A stretch of DNA of 64,000 nt, from positions 28,105,890 through 28,169,889 of the forward strand of contig OY829328.1 of assembly GCA_963691655.1 (NCBI GenBank). The letters run 5' to 3'. Both the position numbers and the translations under genes were made by a program. Each line of letters starts with the position of its first letter. The first letter of the stretch is position 1. Positions 53,832 to 64,000 of this stretch are shown in pieces. This DNA is from Toxonevra muliebris. Its lineage: Eukaryota > Arthropoda > Insecta > Diptera > Pallopteridae. The notes beneath the pieces were generated by a model, which worked only from the letters and a program-made list of their open reading frames with translations, was not told the origin of the DNA and did no database searches.

Positions 53832-55163
53832 CAGTGGCAGATACAGGAAACATTTTTTTTTGGGGGGGGGGGGGAAGAAATAAACATTCTCCATATGAAC
53901 CAAAACGCCCAAACGCGTTTTTTTCTCGTTAGCGTTTTTTTTGCTTATTCATAAACTTTATTTAGGTGACTAACAATTTCAAAGGTATGGCATGTGAAAA
54001 TTTACTGATACGTTACGCATTTCGAGGATACCCTGTTCTTGTAGCAAAGCATTTCACATTTTCACACTTTCACGCTAAAGGATCGTGGAAAATATAACAA
54101 TAGGATAGATTTATTCAGTTTTCGGTTTTAATGGGTCAAGAAAAAGTAGAATTTTAAGAATAATTTAAGGTCGCTGTATTCAAATTTTCTCTTTCCCATT
54201 TTATTTATATCGACCCGAAACCTATAATTTTGTTTTTTTTTTTTTTGGTTAATTCAATTCTCTACCTGAGAATAGAACCCGTTGAACTGGTACTTGAGTC
54301 ACGTATTTAAGAACTAAGTCACCAAAATGATCCATTTTATTAGAATAATCCATTTAGACATTTTTTAAGAATTTAACCCCATTTGGGAATCGAACTTGAA
54401 GCACATGGAACTCCAGTCAAGCACTCATCTCCGAAGTAACCATTGTTGAACGTCGTCGAGCTGTTTCCGAACTAGATTAGCAGCTTCTGTAGGAGATTAA
54501 TTTGACGCTAAGATGGCAGTATCCTCTGGATAAGTACTTATAGTAACACCATCAGTTTCAGGCAAGTCGCAGGTAAAAATCTAATAAAGAGCAGAACTTA
54601 GAACACTGCCCTGGGGTACACCGGCTTTCACTTGACATTTGGCTGATGTTTCATCATTTACTTTGACATAGAATGATAGGACTTCAAGACCAAATAAAAT
54701 ACAGCTGGAAGTAAATTTTTTAATTTGTATAACAGCCCTTGATGTCAAACTTTTTCGAACGCTTCTTGAATGTCCAAAAATATGGGAGAGCAATATTTTT
54801 TGCCGTCCAGAAAGTCATCATTGCTTAGGAATACCGTGCTTATGACGATTGGTGATTCGCAACTATATTTTTATTTTCTTGTATTATTAGCAATCTACTA
54901 CTTCGAATATTTTCGAGAATATTGCAAGCAAAGTTATAGGTCTATATGAGGACACTGAGTATTCAGGTTTATATGGTTTAATGAGCAAGATTATTCTTTA
55001 TTCTTATAATTGAAAGTAAATCGTAATAACTAAAAACAACAATAACTAATTACGTTCACTCCTTTTTGCCTGTTTAAGTTATAAAATTTTTAAGTATTTG
55101 AAAATCTTTTGGGGGAGGAAATTTCCCCCTTCCCCCCTCCCTCCCCCCTTGTATCCGCCCCTG
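53832..55163. mobile_element. hAT-superfamily transposon with 8-bp target duplication
   Basis: The left end CAGTGGCAGATACAGG (53832) and the right end (reverse complement CAGGGGCGGATACAAGG, ending 55163) are imperfect inverted repeats. They are flanked by the exact direct repeat ATCCCAGT (53824-53831 and 55164-55171). An 8-bp duplication and CAG-type termini indicate hAT. Subterminal G and C tracts are conspicuous. There is no hAT transposase. The centre instead carries a jockey RT fragment (54480-54835), so it is a non-autonomous element with a nested or captured LINE piece. Confidence 0.8.
54480..54835 (-). pseudogene. Jockey-like reverse transcriptase fragment
   Basis: Minus-strand frames read IFLDIQEAFEKV, TGA, HQGLLYKLKNLLPA (RT block A: FLD-Q-AFDKVWH-GL-YKLK, with Trp mutated to stop). 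They then read CQVKAGVPQGSVLSSALY, stop, IFTCDLPE (block B), and TYPEDTAILAS where jockey elements have YADDTAI. The catalytic YADD is thus destroyed. Only this internal RT part is present. Confidence 0.8.
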
Positions 55164-55174
55164 ATCCCAGTGCA

Positions 55175-56330
55175 TATAGAAAGGCAGTCCTAAGTTTACA
55201 ATTTATGAACGCATTTGAAACAAATTATTCTTTAAACTTAGAAATGTAGCTCTCTTTACCGTGGATAGACCCAATTGGTACTTTAAAGTATAAAATTGAA
55301 TGCCCGCAGGGTCAAATTTATTTAGGTAAACTTTCTTCCATGCAATTTGACCCACCCTAATATACATACATATGTACATATGTATATATGCATGTTTATA
55401 CATATGCATGTATGAATATGCATTAAAGAGTAATGTGGACGTTTTCGAGTTTTGTAGGCAATGTCCAAATGTATAGCTCCGCTAGTGCAATATGCACACA
55501 AAAAAAATTGTAACGTTGATGGCGAATGTGGGAGAAAATTAGCATACGGATGTTTGCTATATATATTGCGGAGAAAAAACGACAAACAGAAACGCTAGTT
55601 TGTATGATATCAAAATTTTTTTTTTTGTACGGGACATTGCTGGGAATTATAACGCGCAGCGATGTGCTGCTGATTTTATAAAGTACTATTTTAGTGCATA
55701 CTACTTTTACTTAGTACTCGTTCACTTTATGCATACATATAAAAATAATTGGATTATACCTATTAAAAGTTGCATATAAATAAAGCAATTTCTAATTCTT
55801 AATTGAAATCCACTAATAATTTTCATACATTTTCTTACTGCTTTTTGAAGGAACATGATAACAAAAGAAGAAATTAATTAAAATAATGCTGTTGCCGCTG
55901 CTGCTGCTTGATTCATTAAGAAAATATTTGCGCAATTAGGAAACCGCAACCTTCAGCCACAAGCCTATTCATTTACTTATTTACATGCATAATCTCATAC
56001 ATACATATGTATGTATACCAGCTAACATTGCGAAGTTTATTAGACGATCACAAACGCTAACATTAACAGTAACACAAACAAAATGCAAACACTTTGAGTT
56101 TTACTTCTGCAGAACTTTTCGTGGCGATCAAAGCGAGATTTTATATTCCGTTTTCTTTATTGTTTTTCTGTACATCTTTGCTCATCTTTCAATCGTCTTG
56201 AGGATTGAGTGATGATTTACAAGTAATTTTTCAGTACTGTTGATCTTAGTTACGGTGGTGTTTGTTGTGTAATAATAACGCCGTGCAACAATTTGACTCT
56301 TTATAAAATCAAATGTCGAATGGATAACTT
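55175..56330. other. Gene-free stretch
   Basis: Alternating ATACATATGTAC-type sequence lies at 55360-55425 and near 55995-56015. No gene or classified element was recognised. Confidence 0.45.
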
Positions 56331-56336
56331 TTTAAT

Positions 56337-56725
56337 GGTAATTCTGGATCGCTGATTCCAACCCTGTACTCAGATTTTCTCTATCACGTCTGGGATCCCC
56401 CGTATGGGGGCCAAAACCCATAATTTTGGTTTGCGTGGGACCAATATAAATTTTTTTTGTTTTACCTTGTTCATGTTTCATAGCTAAGAGAAAGTTATTT
56501 ATCATGGAAGGAAGGGAAAAAATTGTTTAAACAAGAACACCCCCCAACCACCCTTACCCACCTTTTTGGATGTTATATAAAGACACTATTCGACATATGG
56601 CTATACCGGGTAAACGAACGTGAAACCTATCATTAAGTTTTATTGAAAAATGTTCCCAATGGATAGGTAGTTAGGGTCAACGAAGGTCAAAATTACCTAG
56701 GTCCAACTTTTTTTAAAAAATCAAC
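56337..56725 (+). repeat. Dispersed repeat, direct partner of 62221-62600
   Basis: It starts with the variant core GGTAATTCTGGATCGCTGA. It continues CCTGTACTCAGATTTTCT, CTAAGAGAAAGTTATTTATC, then AAAAATGTTCCCAATGGATA and GGTAGTTAGGGTCAACGAAG. The same phrases recur in order about 5.9 kb downstream. Non-coding. Confidence 0.65.
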
Positions 56726-56963
56726 CCTTGAAAAAAAAAGATTTTTTTACAATCCTGGATTTATTGTTGGAACCGTGAAAGTTTTCTTCGTACACATATG
56801 TGTACATCGCGTACGGCTAAACCTGTATAGGTAAAAATTCGTGTATAGATTTTTTTTGACTATTTAAAATCAACATTCCGATTTGTACACTTTCTACTGA
56901 GGGGGATAAGCAATATAAATGAAAAACAAAAAAAAGAAAAAGTATTTGCCTTACTTTCATATA

Positions 56964-58157
56964 TTGGGAGTATGAATGTATAAACTCGTATTTTTTTCGT
57001 AATTTGGACATTTATTGTGAAAAGTGATTATAAATTTATTCTTTAAAGTATTGTCTATCGTTAGCCACAACCTTTTCCCATCTTTCTGGTAGCATACGGA
57101 TTCCGCGTCGAAAGAACTCCTCATCTCATCCTCACCTCATCAGGAGTAATGTCTGGAGAATACGGCGGGTTGGGTAGCACTTCCCATTTCAGCGTTTCCA
57201 AGTATGTTTTTACTTGCCTTGCAACATGCGGCCAAGCATTGTCGTGCTGAAGAATAACTTCGTCGTGTCTATTCTCATATTCTGGCCTCTTATCCTTTAA
57301 TGCTCGGCTCAAACGCATCAATTGTAGTCGGTAGCGGTCGCCAGTGATCGTTTCATTCGGTTTCAACAGCTCATAATACACGACACCTTTCATATCCCAC
57401 CAAATACACAGCATGAGCTTGAATCCATGGATGTTCGGCTTTGCCGTTGATGTTGATGCATGTCCGGGCGGTCCCCATGATTTTTTACGTTTTGGGTTAT
57501 TGTAACGTATCCACTTTTCATCGCCAGTCACAATACGATGCAGAAAACCCTTTCTTTTCTGTCGTTCAATCAGCAGTTCACATGTGAAAAATCGTTGTTC
57601 GACGTCTCTCGACTTCAATTCGTACGGCACCCAATTTCCTTGCTTTTGAATCATTCCTAATGCTTTTAATCGTTTAGGTTAATGGTTGATTGATCAACTC
57701 CTAAAGATTCTGCAAGTTCTTGTTGCGTTTGACATGAATCTTCTTCGAGTAATGCCTTCAATTTTTCATCTTCGAACTTTTTCGGGCCGCCTGAACGTTC
57801 CCTGTCTTCAATATCGAAATCACCACTTTTGAAACGAGCATACCACATCTGACACATTCTAACGTCTATTGCACAGTCAGGATAAGCTTCAGTGAGTAAA
57901 CGATGTGCTTCAGTTGCGTTTTTCTTTAAATGGAAGAAGCAAATTAAAACTTCCCGCAAATGTTGTTTTGTTGGCACGAAATTCGACATTTTCAGCTATA
58001 GTAAAACACTTTTGTAAAATTATGAAAATTATTTGACAGATCAATTCTTATAGTATTTTTGGCGCTCTTCAAGAAAAAATAGCTGTCAATGTAAAAAAAA
58101 TGGCGCGTATGATAGATATGAAGTTAGTCACAATTACGAGTTTATACATTCATACAA
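56964..58157 (-). mobile_element. Mariner transposon, copy 2 (deleted)
   Basis: The left end TTGGGAGTATGAATGTATAA follows TA (56962-56963). The right end is the inverted counterpart with a probable 3-bp loss. It lies in the same orientation as copy 1. A deletion of about 120 bp in the 3' part of the gene and a frameshift make it shorter than copy 1. It shows the empty site of the solo LTR found in copy 1. Confidence 0.8.
57121..57989 (-). pseudogene. Mariner transposase, frameshifted and 3'-deleted
   Basis: It starts with MSNFVPTKQHLREVLICFFH at 57989 and is close to copy 1. The frame breaks near 57670 after DQSTIN, where copy 1 has DQSTIS, because of a short insertion. Translation resumes with MIQKQGNWVPYELKSRDVEQ. 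GDEKW and HDNAWPH keep the first two catalytic Asp, but the R of HDNARPH is W. After YSPDIT a deletion of about 120 bp removes the third Asp region (PSDYHLF in copy 1). It is clearly inactive. Confidence 0.88.
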
Positions 58158-58181
58158 TACTTGTACACATTAAGGTATATA

Positions 58182-58688
58182 CAGTACCGGTCAAAAGTTT
58201 GGGTCATTTGTTTTATTTTTGAATTCAATATAATTTTTTCTAAATTTTAGGTTTTGCTCCAATCGAAACCAGTGCATTATTATGTAATGTTTGTAAACAG
58301 AGTCACTTCACTAACTAATTTTAAAAAGAGAGTGTTTATTTCTCATTATTACAATATTAAATACCGCGTGCTACATTTTTGTGCTGCAATAATTCTCTGA
58401 AGCTTTTATATTTTCCATTATTATAAAAAAGCAAGTATAACATTATTTGTGTTTGAGAGGATTCACAGAATATGTCCTGCTGTTATAAAATCGAAAGAAA
58501 GATATTTTTAAGAGCCAAAATTTAAAAAAAAAATACTGCAAAATTTTTGTAAAAGTCTAATTTTGTGGAAAAAATTATTATTTAATTGTAAACAACACGA
58601 ATAAATAATAATGATTAGAAAAAAACCAATAATTTTTTTTGCGTATTATGAAAGTTATAAGATGAATCCAAATTTTTGGCCGGTAGTG
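58182..58688. mobile_element. 507-bp Tc1-like non-autonomous element
   Basis: CAGTACCGGTCAAAAGTTTG at the left and, reversed at the right, CACTACCGGCCAAAAATTTG are Tc1-type ends. They are bordered by TA (58180-58181 and 58689-58690). No transposase; the interior is AT-rich. Confidence 0.8.
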
Positions 58689-58704
58689 TACACTTGATAC
58701 ACAT

Positions 58705-58735
58705 CGCTCGTTTACTAAAAGACTGTCATAACTCA
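58705..58735 (+). repeat. End fragment of the 8770/50552 MITE family
   Basis: CGCTCGTTTACTAAAAGACT followed by GTCATAACTCA matches the termini of the repeats at 8770-9000 and 50552-50779. It is cut off by the TAA tail of the LINE fragment that follows, so the LINE probably inserted here. Confidence 0.55.
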
Positions 58736-59050
58736 TTATTATTATTATTAATTAAACATTTATTACAATATTAAAATTATAGTAAATTTGCAAAGCACTA
58801 GCTGCCAGGGCAATCAGCTTATCAAAATATAAAGAGTGCTAAATCAAAGAGGCAAGATTTAAATTTCATATTTACATTTGAGTCAGTAGGAAATTTTAAA
58901 ATATCAAGGATGTTAGAATTTTTAAAAACGGTTAGTCGGTGTTGGGATAAAGAAGGGACACTGGAGCAGAATATGGTTGATTGTTAGTAGGGAAATATTG
59001 CAAAATTGACAAATAAGAAGAAGTTTCATTCAGAAACAAATACCGGTTTT
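58733..59050 (-). pseudogene. 3' end of an I-like non-LTR retrotransposon with TAA tail
   Basis: The minus strand reads LLLICQFCNISLLTINHILL then QCPFF. This is a C-X2-C-X8-H-X4-C motif as found at the C-terminus of I/R1-group LINE ORF2. About 230 bases of decayed coding or 3' sequence follow, with a terminal TAATAATAATAAT repeat at 58735-58749. A TAA-repeat tail is characteristic of the I factor group. It is 5'-truncated near 59050. Confidence 0.65.
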
Positions 59051-59059
59051 GTATATATC

Positions 59060-62000
59060 TTACTTTATTTTTGCCTATAACCCTTGAATGATTAGGTAGA
59101 TTTTATTTGTTGCTGCAAAGGAAAAACATGGATGTTTCATTTCCTTTTTATTTTTTTGAAGCACCGTGATATTATTTTTATTTTAATGAAAGTCTAGCTA
59201 ATATTATTAAATGAATTTCAAAACTATCGATGCGGAAAAAACCAAATAAATGAAAATAACAAGGAAAAAAACGTAAGAGTCTTCAGTATAACACTTTTAG
59301 GCATAGGTTTTAATAGTGTATTAAAAAAAATGTTCTTCCTGGGGAGTCATTTACGGCTCGCTTTTAAATTTTATTCATCCCTCCTTGGTGATTCATTGAA
59401 GACTCGACTCGAATTCGCGCGCCGCCGGAAATTCTTCCGCGCAAATTGTCAAAATTACACAGTTTCTCCCGAAGGCTGGAACTTCCGTGAGCAGACAGCG
59501 ACATCGTCGGTAACTAAAAAGCTTTTCTTGTTGAATTTTAAAAGGTTCTTCCGGTATCAAAAATGTTAGCTTGGTATATATAGTATATATATATATGTGT
59601 GTGTGCATATGTACCATATGTGCATGTGTTTATGCACATATAATACGAGATTTGTTTTTCTCGCGTATTACGCACGCAATTTCCACATGCGAGCGCTTAC
59701 CAATTTATTAGCTGCCAATAACTTATATGAAATTGTATGCGGTAAGAGTAGTAGTAGTGGAGAAATAGTAGGTAATATATAGTCGCAGTAGCAAGTATGT
59801 ATTATGTAAACAATCAACAATAGCATTACAATAGGCACTTAGAAGCAGTAAGGGATAGGATAAGGCAGGGCAGGGCATACATTTGCTTGCATAAATATTC
59901 GTATGCGGTTCATTGTCAGTGCTAACAATGAATTTGTGGTACATCTTCTCATAATAATAAAAAAAGTATCATGTTTTAATTGTGGGTGCATGATGAGGGA
60001 AACTCTATTTACTTATTAACATTTTTTTATGTAGACATACTTGAAAATATGTTTATATTTTTAAGCTTACATACATATAATATATATCGTCGACGTTCTG
60101 GAAGAATTCAAAATTAGTGTGGACTTAGTGATTTCTGTTTGAACGACGACGATATAAAAGCCACATGCATCTGTGAAATTTATTTGATTTTGAAATTTAA
60201 TATTAAAATTGCGAAATGCGTAAGTATACATACGTTAATTTATTTTCTTAGTAATTGTTTATGTGGTCTCATAAATTGCAGGCAAAAAGTATATTTCCAA
60301 TTGTTTCGAAATTAATTAGTCTACCACAAAATGTTGGTAATATTACATATGATATCATGTGCTTTATTTTTCGAATAATATCTTTGGAAAATATTTATAC
60401 TATAGTTATCCACTGTGTATGTTTGCAACAAAATAATCAGTTCACAGTTCAAAAAGTTTTATATAAAAAATAAACTAAGTTGAGTATTGCATATATTTTT
60501 TAATTAAGATTTCAATACAAACTATGAAAATATAGATAAAACTAATTTGAGTGTTGCTTCTATTTACTTGGGTGAAAGAGTTGCCGCAAATAGGCGCAAT
60601 ACTTTCCTTCGGTAGTGGTTTTTAGCTGAGCATTAAAGTGCTCGACAAGTACAAAATACAGAGTGCTCGGTTCGGGCGCTGCCGTAATTTAAATACCCTA
60701 CCTACTCATTTTTTCTTTCTTCCCGATAGCCCTCGAGAAATTCCCCGATTTTCGCATCCATATAATTTCATATTATAACAGCACCACGACACGCACTTTC
60801 CATATAAACAACAATGAGTGTTATTTTAAGGCGATCCTGAACTTTCTCGGTCCAAAACTTAACCAATTTTAACGGGTCTGGTAGATTAATAGAAATGTAC
60901 ATTCTGAATCCGGAACTCTTTTGGCACATGGGAGACTTCACTTTAAGGGAACTCACTCTCAAAATCGATTCGGCTTAAGCTTGCACAAAGTTTAATCCTA
61001 TTGGGTAGTAGTTGCCACATCAAATTTGAACGAAATGCGGTGTTTCGAGTTACTAGACGTTCATTTTGATAGATAAACAAGCCTCAGCCCACTTTTGTAT
61101 ATCAAAGTTCTCGAAGGAGAAGACATGGGCTTTCCTTTGACTCAAATAAAAAATGGCAAAAATCTTGTTTTGAGAAAAAACGGGCTCAAAGTTTTGACTA
61201 TCGGTTTTTAACATATAAAATATTTTTCATCTTCTTTATGATGGCTGACCGTAATTTGTAAGTTTACAGATTAGTCAGCAAGGAATAAGAGTTATTAATC
61301 AGGAGGTGCTGGACGAAAGCATAGCTTTCTGAACGGCCGAAAGGGAAGACGAACCGTCGCGCGACTGTTTTGGCCTGACTGACACACTAATCGTCTATAT
61401 CTACGAAAGCACTCCGCGTCTCTCTTTGAAATTTTCACAAAATACTTAAGAAATATAATACTTTCAAATAGCACTTTTTTTAAAAATCGATTTCCCCAAA
61501 CCCACTTAAGAAAAAACGAAGATTTAAGTTAAACATTTTACATTACAAAAAATTGGACAAAAAATATTCAACAGACATTTATGGCTAAAAGCTGAACGAC
61601 TTCCAATTCCCCGCAAAAAACAGCTCATTCTCCGATTCCCCGCACCCAGTAAAATTCCCCGTAAATCGGGGAATCCCCCGCAAGGTGGCATCATTGTATC
61701 CTACACACATTATAATAAAAATATCCTCTTATTTTGTCATTAATTAAACTTTGTTCGCTGTAAGAAATGTCTGTACCAAGATTGGTGAGGACTGACCAAT
61801 TCTTATACGTATTATTGTGTATACGGAAAGGCAGTCATAAATAGATCGACAATGGACGCTAGAGGAACATTTTTTAATCCCATCAAAAAAAAAAAAAAAA
61901 TTTTGTCTAAAACAATATTTTTTGGAAATTTAGGGTCTGGTGCCCCCACAAATATAAACACAGATGTCTAAATGCACTTATTATTCCGAAGAGACTAAAG

Positions 62001-62215
62001 TAGAGCCAAATCTAGTTAAGAAGTTATGGATCAAAGTTTGAGTCAGTGTGTTTTTAAACTCAAAGCATGCAAAATGTTATCAAAACAATATAATTTTCAA
62101 AGTTTCAGGACAAAAAACCATATCTTTAAACATTTTTGTTTCAACTTCTTTTTAGTCCTAAGTGGTTAACCCAATATAGAAAGTTATAAATTGCAAAGGA
62201 CGAATGCATAACATT
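59060..62215. other. Gene-free stretch
   Basis: No gene was supported. A frame at 59330-59569 crosses a GC-richer patch (CGCGCGCCGCCGGAAATTC) with no motif. Positions 60600-61690 may be one decayed element rich in CCCCG words. Near its end, ATTCCCCG-TAAAT-CGGGGAAT (61654-61674) is a perfect 8-bp hairpin. A poly-A run lies near 61887-61901. Confidence 0.4.
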
Positions 62216-62220
62216 TTAAG

Positions 62221-62600
62221 GGTAATTTGGGGTCACTGATTCCAGTCCTGTACTCTAATTTTCTGTATAAAATCTTGGATTCGCGCTATAGAGCCCCATA
62301 GTTTTGGTATATTGCACATCATTATTATTTCTTTTTTATTTTAACTTTTATATGCTTCACGACTAAGAGAATGTGGTTTATCATATGAAAAGAAAGAAAC
62401 TATTCACATAATCAAACTGCAATAGTCCACTACTCCTCTTGCCCTCCTTTTTTAGGGTGCTACATTAATCCGTGATCAATATATGACCATACTAAGTTAA
62501 GGACTTGGCGAAAAATGTTCTCCATCGATAAGTAGTTGTGGTCACTGAAGATCAAAACCTCCAATGTTCAAACTTTTTGAAGAAATTAACCCATGAAAGA
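62221..62600 (+). repeat. Dispersed repeat, direct partner of 56337-56725
   Basis: It starts GGTAATTTGGGGTCACTGAT and carries the same phrases as the upstream copy: CCTGTACTCTAATTTTCT, CTAAGAGAATGTGGTTTATC, AAAATGTTCTCCATCGATAA, GTAGTTGTGGTCACTGAAGA. Substitutions are frequent, so the copies are old. Confidence 0.65.
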
Positions 62601-62604
62601 TGTA

Positions 62605-64000
62605 GATGAGCTAAGGCGGAAGTAACTACTTGTCCATAAAGCTTGAATCTTTTTATAGGTACATAATTTTTTCTTCCTTTTGGCTTTATTTTTTTGATAT
62701 ATTTTAGAAAAAAGGTGTACAAAAGTCGAAATATGTTGACCTTTCATCAGAACAGAAATATAGGCCGTTCTTGTCATGATTTACTTAATATAATTTATTG
62801 TGAGTTAGACGGCACATTTTTTTTTTAAATTCTTTTGTGAATTTAGATATTTATTTTTCTTAAGTGATTGGAATTTTCTAAATGCAAATACATTTTAAAA
62901 ACCGGACAGAAATGTCATTGTAATCAGAATCCGCAAATTCAGGTGCCTGTTTTGTTACGATGAGTTAAGACCATTGAGGAGGGGTCAAATTGGTCAACAA
63001 TTGCGTTACGTAATATGTGAATGGCCCCTTGTGAGCATTCGGATCTTTAAGTAAGCTTTAAAGCTATTATCACGGGACAATTGCAATCACTGCTCTAGAT
63101 GTCTACTTCAAGAAATATTTCCAATAAATATTTTTCTATTTATTGCATATGAGGAATTTTGAAAATAATTTTAAAACATAAACAAACAAACAGAAAATCA
63201 AATAAAAACCCAAACAAAAGAATAATTGTATAAAATAAAAAACCGATTCAGATTTTTAAATTTTTTATGAGTTTGTCATTTTTTATGTGCGTCTTCTTCT
63301 TCCTTTATTATGACGGAGAAAACTAGAGACCAAAAACAAAAAAATTATCGCATGCGTTTGTTGTAATGGCGCGGCGCGTACCTTGGACGGTGAAAGATAA
63401 CGAGAAATCTGGCCAAAATGGCGTGACAACAAATTTTGCAAGCAAGTAACCACCAAACAAGCAAACCACCTAAACACACACACACATACTGCAAGCATTT
63501 ATCTACCTACCCAAGATCAAATCCAATGCCAGGGTATCAGCAAAGAAATAATAGTCAAGACAATTTTTTATGACAGTTTTTGTTTTTGGTTTTTTTATAT
63601 TACTTTTTCTTCGTTGTTGTTGTTGTTGCTGAGTGTTAGAATGTCATATTTTGTGACGAATGGTTTAAAGTTTCTTCTTTAGCAGAATGAAAGATTTGTG
63701 TCCATGCGAATGTTTTTGTGTGTGTCTGTGTTTCATTTGATTTCGCACTTTTTGTTTTTGTTTAAAAGTTTAAGAGGACAAGAATTAGAGGAGGAGGGAG
63801 AAGCTGTTAGATTTTAAAGTACTTTCAAAGATGTGTTTTTTCTCATTTTATTTTCTGTTTTTTATTATTATTTGTTTGTTAAAAAAAGTTGAACTTTGCG
63901 GATTTTTGATGATTAAGAAAATTTTATGTTGTGGGTCATTATTTTTTTTTTTATGTTTTAGTGGGGAGGAGAAGAAGTTTTTTGATATAATATTTGGTCC
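62605..64000. other. Gene-free stretch to window end
   Basis: No gene was recognised. There is a CA microsatellite near 63474-63486, a GTTGTT tract near 63613-63630, and a TG tract near 63715-63730. The reading frames are short and low in complexity. Confidence 0.45.

Noticed and set aside
61654..61674. Transcription terminator-like hairpin
   Set aside because: A perfect 8-bp stem, but bacterial-type terminators are not relevant here. It is part of a CCCCG-rich decayed repeat.

Overview
This is about 64 kb of AT-rich, gene-poor nuclear DNA from an insect. It is most likely a higher (schizophoran) fly. The evidence is one classic odorant-binding protein gene with a short spliced intron, mauritiana-like mariner elements, jockey-, RTE-, I- and LOA-like non-LTR retrotransposon remnants, a Bel/Pao LTR element, and abundant CA, CAA and TA microsatellites. 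A tephritid fruit fly would fit, but the sequence does not prove family or species.

Layout. Positions 1-3150 hold no gene, apart from one end of a hAT-like transposon. Positions 3154-4140 hold the only gene I believe is intact: a two-exon odorant-binding protein (179 aa) with a TATA box and polyadenylation signals. From 4.6 kb on, the window is essentially a graveyard of mobile elements. A 2.1-kb element with an apparent 12-bp target duplication encloses a dead PIF/Harbinger transposase (4.6-6.7 kb). It is followed by tRNA-like SINE heads, MITEs, a LOA-like RNase H pseudogene (11.1-11.9 kb), a large dispersed repeat present again in inverted orientation (14.8-15.6 and 26.3-27.1 kb), and a truncated Bel/Pao element with a tRNA-Phe primer-binding site and an LTR whose termini are 102-bp inverted repeats (15.6-16.85 kb). 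RTE fragments and a composite two-headed SINE follow (17.3-20.6 kb).

Positions 23-34 kb carry piggyBac-like MITEs, a pogo-like HTH fragment, a jockey endonuclease fragment, and a non-LTR RNase H pseudogene split by a foldback element. Positions 36.4-37.1 kb are a very large palindrome. Positions 39.2-40.5 kb are another RT/RNase H pseudogene. Positions 43-46 kb hold MITEs and an unidentified decayed coding stretch. Positions 47.0-48.8 kb hold a nearly intact mariner (345 codons, one nonsense codon, DD34D triad kept) interrupted in its non-coding flank by a solo LTR with a 5-bp target duplication. A deleted sister copy lies at 57.0-58.2 kb. A hAT element with an 8-bp target duplication contains a jockey RT fragment (53.8-55.2 kb). 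A Tc1-like MITE and an I-like 3' end with a TAA tail complete the set.

No operon-like or multi-gene functional system is visible. The interest lies in nested insertions, unusual palindromes that could make double-stranded RNA, and shared modules among SINE and MITE families. Protein-family calls on decayed elements rest on motif recognition by eye, with no database search.
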